From: Parabacteroides sp.
GTDB taxonomy: Bacteria; Bacteroidota; Bacteroidia; Bacteroidales; Tannerellaceae
Assembly (NCBI GenBank): GCA_019411205.1
Contig: DXRF01000129.1
Location: 1 to 8,009 of the forward strand
DNA: 8,009 nucleotides
Reading direction: 5' to 3'
Shown here: positions 5,280-8,009 of the stretch, piece by piece
Layout of the letters: every line of letters begins with the position of its first letter
How positions within the stretch are numbered: the first letter of the stretch is position 1
Notes under the pieces: generated by a model
What the model saw: only the letters and a program-made list of their open reading frames with translations
The model's database searches: none
What the model was told of the DNA's origin: nothing
Program-made: the position numbers and the translations under genes

Positions 5280-7865
5280 TTAGAATGTGAATCTCAGCGC
5301 AATACGGATACCTCCCTTCTTGATATCTGGATGATCCAAGTAAGTTAAGCGTCTGTAATAATCAATACGCAGGATCTTGAATATATTTTCCAAACCGACG
5401 CTACATTCCATATATGGAGTGTTACCTAATGGCTGTGTTCCTTCCGGTAGTAGGAAAAGCCCTGGTGTCAAGGTCGGATTGTTCTTGTCTGTCAGTCCGC
5501 CATAGATCATATTAAAGGAAAGGACCTCACGCAGGCGTAGCCACTTGATACCCGGAATACGGTTCAAGATCCAGCCCTTCATATAATAAGTGGCATTGAA
5601 CGATACATATTGGTCGGTCACGAACTCCAACGCGTTCATCATGTGGAATGCTTCCGGCTGGATGGTGATGGATTGGTTCGTATTCGGCAAAATCAACAGG
5701 GGGAAAGGTACTTTGTCCCAAACCTTGCCTGCTTTAACCTGGGCATCGATATGTCCGAACGAAGAGAGCCAGATACGTTTCTCGGCACTGATCTCCGTAT
5801 GGTTGTAATTGTAATCACCGCCTAACACACCTTTAATACCTAATTGATGGGAGAGTTTGAATACGGGTGCGTCTTTGGACAGGTTGAATACAGATTCTTT
5901 CCCTGAACGTCCGTTATAAGCACGTTCACCCGGAGCGAAACGCAGCTGTGTCCCAATTTCGGATGTCGTAAAATCCTTTATATGGTATAAATTTCCGGAT
6001 TTATCCCGTTTGATATATTGAAGCGTCCCTGCCGCCTCATTGTTCTGGTTCATTACCCAGGACTTCCATGTCAAGCCGTTCAGCCATTCTTTTTCGTATT
6101 GCAATACACTTTTGCGGATATACTGCATCTTGGTCACTGGTTCACCGACTTTCCAGGCAACGAAAATGTTATCTTTACTTGTGAAAAGGAAATCCTGACC
6201 TGGGGTATACACGTCATATTCTTGGATAAACGACAGATTATTAACCGGATTTTCACCTTCGTGATATTCTTTTTTAGTGAAACTGTGTGTTAATTTCAAA
6301 TTGTATTTGACCTTACGGTCGTTTGTGCCGTAAGCCAGATAGCCACTTGCAAACCAATACGGATTGAGGTTGGCAGTCGTCATTCCTCCCACACGCATAC
6401 GGAAACCTTCCAAGTGGTTCGCACTAAAGGTTGTATTCATCGGACCGAAGTCGAATTTGGTCACCTTCTTGTCATTTGCAGTCGGGATATAACCCGTTAT
6501 CAGGATTTCAGCAGTTTTGATGATGGCATTGAAGGCCGGAACTTTCCGCAATTGCCCCAATAAATCTTTTAGCGCATCTTCTTTCTCTTTCAGTGGAATA
6601 GGCCGGTTGTGCATCCAGAACGTATCCGGCTGTACCGTCGCTTCCGGCAATACATGCAATGCCCCTAAAAGGCCGAAAACCGAGTCTGCATTTTGCACGT
6701 TGAAGTTATAATTGTCGTAATTCCTGAGCTGGTGTGCATAGAGCTGTTGTGTACCCTTTACCACATAGAAATTGACAAAGGTATTCTCTTGGTCAAGTAC
6801 CCAGGTGCTATCCGGCATCTGCTTGAATTCCTGTTCGATACGAAGCTTGTCTACCCAGTTCAGATTAATCTTTGCCGGTGTGTTCAACAATGCTTTCTTG
6901 ACCGCATAATTACCATCAAGCGTTATATAAAGCCGTCCCGTAAAACCGTAGCTTTCGCTGTTTGCCGGAACGAAAGCCAGATCCACACATTTATCTCCTC
7001 CCACATCGAGCGTATCCATGATGTAGTAATGGTAATATGTGGTTGCCAATGTCGATGATAACGGGCTGACAAACCGATTCAGTAGAATAGGAATGTTGTT
7101 ATCGAAAATATTGATACTCTTGAAAATCTCTTCCAGGTTGGAGGTTATGCCGCCACCGTCATCCAATGTCTTGTCAATTCCCTGCATGCGCTTGGCTCTG
7201 ACAATTGTCTTTTCCGCTTTGGGACTTTTCCGGTAGTAGAAGTCCGACAGGTTCTCACGTACGGAAACGGTCAGGATCGGTTTGCCGTTAAACTCGGACG
7301 TGTCCAGATAGTTTTTGATAAATTTGAACTTTTTCAAAAATTTGTTCTTGTCGAGATTCGGATTGAAGTTATCCAACGACAGGCTTAGTTTTTCGTATAC
7401 TTCCGTTTGATATTCCGGCTTTGCTTCGATCCGGTTGTCGTTCTTGTGTGCAATTACTTTCTTGATAAGCTCTACGGCCGGATTATCCTTGCGGGTATAT
7501 TTTTCTCTTTTGGGTTTGACCACGACTTCCGAAATTTCGAAAGCAGTCGGTTTCAACAATAATTCCAGATTATCATTCTTTTTACCGGGCTTGAGGTCGA
7601 TAAATTTAGTATCGTAGCCCAATGAGGCGACAGCCAGTTTGGTATAGCCCTGGTTGTTTTGGAGGGTAAATGTTCCATTGTCGTCTGTCATAGCTCCGAT
7701 AGTCGATCCGTCAAAATAGACAGATACGAATGGGAGGGGTTCACCGGTAATCGAATCTTTGACAATACCGGATGCCGAAGTAAAACTCTGAGCGTATGAT
7801 AGAAAAGTGCCTGTTACTGCTTGTAGCAGAGTTATTAATATTATATAACGGATAAATCTTACCAT
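5280..7865 (-). CDS. DUF5686 protein with carboxypeptidase-regulatory-like domain, outer membrane
   Basis: An 861-residue exported protein. Residues 1-25 look like a signal peptide (basic VRFIR, hydrophobic core, then SYA before a Gln at 26). Residues about 32-107 are a carboxypeptidase-D regulatory-like beta-sandwich (GIVKDSITGEPLPFVSVYF, then TDDNGTFTL), the fold found at the front of SusC-type and related outer-membrane proteins. The conserved KYTRKDNPAVELIKKVI block (122-138) opens the DUF5686 region. The rest is rich in alternating strands and ends in RIALRFTF, with a terminal Phe typical of outer-membrane beta-barrels. No TonB plug domain is evident, so it is not a standard TonB-dependent receptor. 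The molecular function of the family is not established. It is the first gene of a probable two-gene unit with the NhaC antiporter, with a -7 element upstream. Confidence 0.93.
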   Translation of the reverse strand: MVRFIRYIILITLLQAVTGTFLSYAQSFTSASGIVKDSITGEPLPFVSVYFDGSTIGAMTDDNGTFTLQNNQGYTKLAVASLGYDTKFIDLKPGKKNDNLELLLKPTAFEISEVVVKPKREKYTRKDNPAVELIKKVIAHKNDNRIEAKPEYQTEVYEKLSLSLDNFNPNLDKNKFLKKFKFIKNYLDTSEFNGKPILTVSVRENLSDFYYRKSPKAEKTIVRAKRMQGIDKTLDDGGGITSNLEEIFKSINIFDNNIPILLNRFVSPLSSTLATTYYHYYIMDTLDVGGDKCVDLAFVPANSESYGFTGRLYITLDGNYAVKKALLNTPAKINLNWVDKLRIEQEFKQMPDSTWVLDQENTFVNFYVVKGTQQLYAHQLRNYDNYNFNVQNADSVFGLLGALHVLPEATVQPDTFWMHNRPIPLKEKEDALKDLLGQLRKVPAFNAIIKTAEILITGYIPTANDKKVTKFDFGPMNTTFSANHLEGFRMRVGGMTTANLNPYWFASGYLAYGTNDRKVKYNLKLTHSFTKKEYHEGENPVNNLSFIQEYDVYTPGQDFLFTSKDNIFVAWKVGEPVTKMQYIRKSVLQYEKEWLNGLTWKSWVMNQNNEAAGTLQYIKRDKSGNLYHIKDFTTSEIGTQLRFAPGERAYNGRSGKESVFNLSKDAPVFKLSHQLGIKGVLGGDYNYNHTEISAEKRIWLSSFGHIDAQVKAGKVWDKVPFPLLILPNTNQSITIQPEAFHMMNALEFVTDQYVSFNATYYMKGWILNRIPGIKWLRLREVLSFNMIYGGLTDKNNPTLTPGLFLLPEGTQPLGNTPYMECSVGLENIFKILRIDYYRRLTYLDHPDIKKGGIRIALRFTF

Positions 7866-7875
7866 GTATTTTACG

Positions 7876-7900
7876 TTGTTCCTTCTCGGATATGGACAAC
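7876..7900 (-). other. Possible 5' leader hairpin before the DUF5686 gene
   Basis: The segments GTTGTTCC (7876-7883) and GGACAAC (7894-7900) can pair with seven base pairs and one bulged base, around a loop of about 10 nt. The stem would sit in the short leader between the -7 element and the start codon, ending 10 nt before the ATG. It could affect translation or message stability, or be chance. Confidence 0.3.
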
Positions 7901-7907
7901 AAAGGTA
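7900..7907 (-). promoter_or_regulatory. Putative Bacteroides-type -7 promoter element of the DUF5686-antiporter unit
   Basis: The minus-strand reading is TACCTTTG, an exact match to TAnnTTTG, placed 34 nt before the DUF5686 ATG. About 19-21 nt further upstream there is no TTTG, so the -33 element is weak or absent. A small inverted repeat (CAGT-TTT-ACTG, 7924-7934) lies where the -33 region would be and could be a regulator site. Confidence 0.5.
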
Positions 7908-7946
7908 AGATTTTTATTGGTTACAGTTTTACTGGCGATATTAATA

Positions 7947-7963
7947 ATCTTTAATCGAAAGAT
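7947..7963. repeat. 6-bp inverted repeat upstream of the DUF5686 promoter
   Basis: The arms ATCTTT (7947-7952) and AAAGAT (7958-7963) are exact reverse complements with a 5-nt loop. The site lies just after the stop of the possible partial gene at the right edge and about 40 nt upstream of the -7 element. It may be a weak 3' end hairpin or a regulator site. No T-run follows in the minus direction. Confidence 0.3.
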
Positions 7964-7973
7964 AGTCTGCTGC

Positions 7974-8009
7974 TTAAATGGGAATCCGGATATCAATGAT
8001 ACGTACAAT
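7974..8009 (-). CDS. Possible C-terminal end of an upstream gene (partial)
   Basis: From the right edge the minus strand reads eleven codons, IVRIIDIRIPI, then TAA. The alternating Ile/basic pattern would fit a closing beta strand, and the stop is 108 nt before the next gene, a normal spacing with room for that gene's promoter. Eleven codons are too few to identify a product. A second frame is also open here, so this is only a possibility. Confidence 0.25.
   Translation of the reverse strand: MVRIIDIRIPI

Noticed and set aside
5280..7865. SusC-type TonB-dependent receptor reading of the large exported protein
   Set aside because: The N-terminal beta-sandwich is shared with SusC proteins, but no TonB plug domain is evident, no SusD gene follows, and the KYTRKDNPAVELI block points to DUF5686.

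Overview
The window looks like chromosomal DNA of a gut-type member of the Bacteroidota, most likely order Bacteroidales (Bacteroides or Parabacteroides). The reasons are a DUF5686 outer-membrane-type protein with an N-terminal carboxypeptidase-regulatory-like domain, weak or absent Shine-Dalgarno sequences, and Bacteroides-style -7 elements of the TAnnTTTG type ahead of the first gene of each gene group. The genus is an inference; no RNA marker gene is present. All six well-supported genes lie on the minus strand, so transcription runs from right to left.

Right half (7907 down to 3945): a promoter-like TACCTTTG element precedes an 861-aa exported DUF5686 protein. It is followed after 18 nt by a 438-aa NhaC-family sodium/proton-type antiporter. 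The two are probably co-transcribed. A possible last 11 codons of a further minus-strand gene enter at the right edge.

Middle gap (3620-3944): about 325 nt without a convincing gene. It holds several short palindromes and, at its left end, a likely promoter (TACATTTG) for the next operon.

Left half (3658 down to 139): a tight four-gene operon. It encodes a phenylacetate-CoA ligase-family enzyme (PaaK type), a 141-aa protein with two ACT domains, a 46-aa single-span membrane protein, and a 518-aa sodium:solute symporter. The last two overlap by 4 nt (ATGA). A plausible reading is uptake of an organic acid by the symporter and its small partner, activation to a CoA thioester by the ligase, and ligand sensing by the ACT protein. 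The substrate is not shown by the sequence; aryl acids such as phenylacetate or indoleacetate are the obvious candidates because of the ligase family. Indolepyruvate oxidoreductase genes (iorAB), which often accompany this ligase, are not next to it here.

Nothing in the window is clearly a new defence, mobile or RNA system. The best leads are the translationally coupled small membrane protein with its symporter, and the make-up of the ligase-ACT-symporter operon. No IS element, CRISPR array, tRNA or rRNA was seen.
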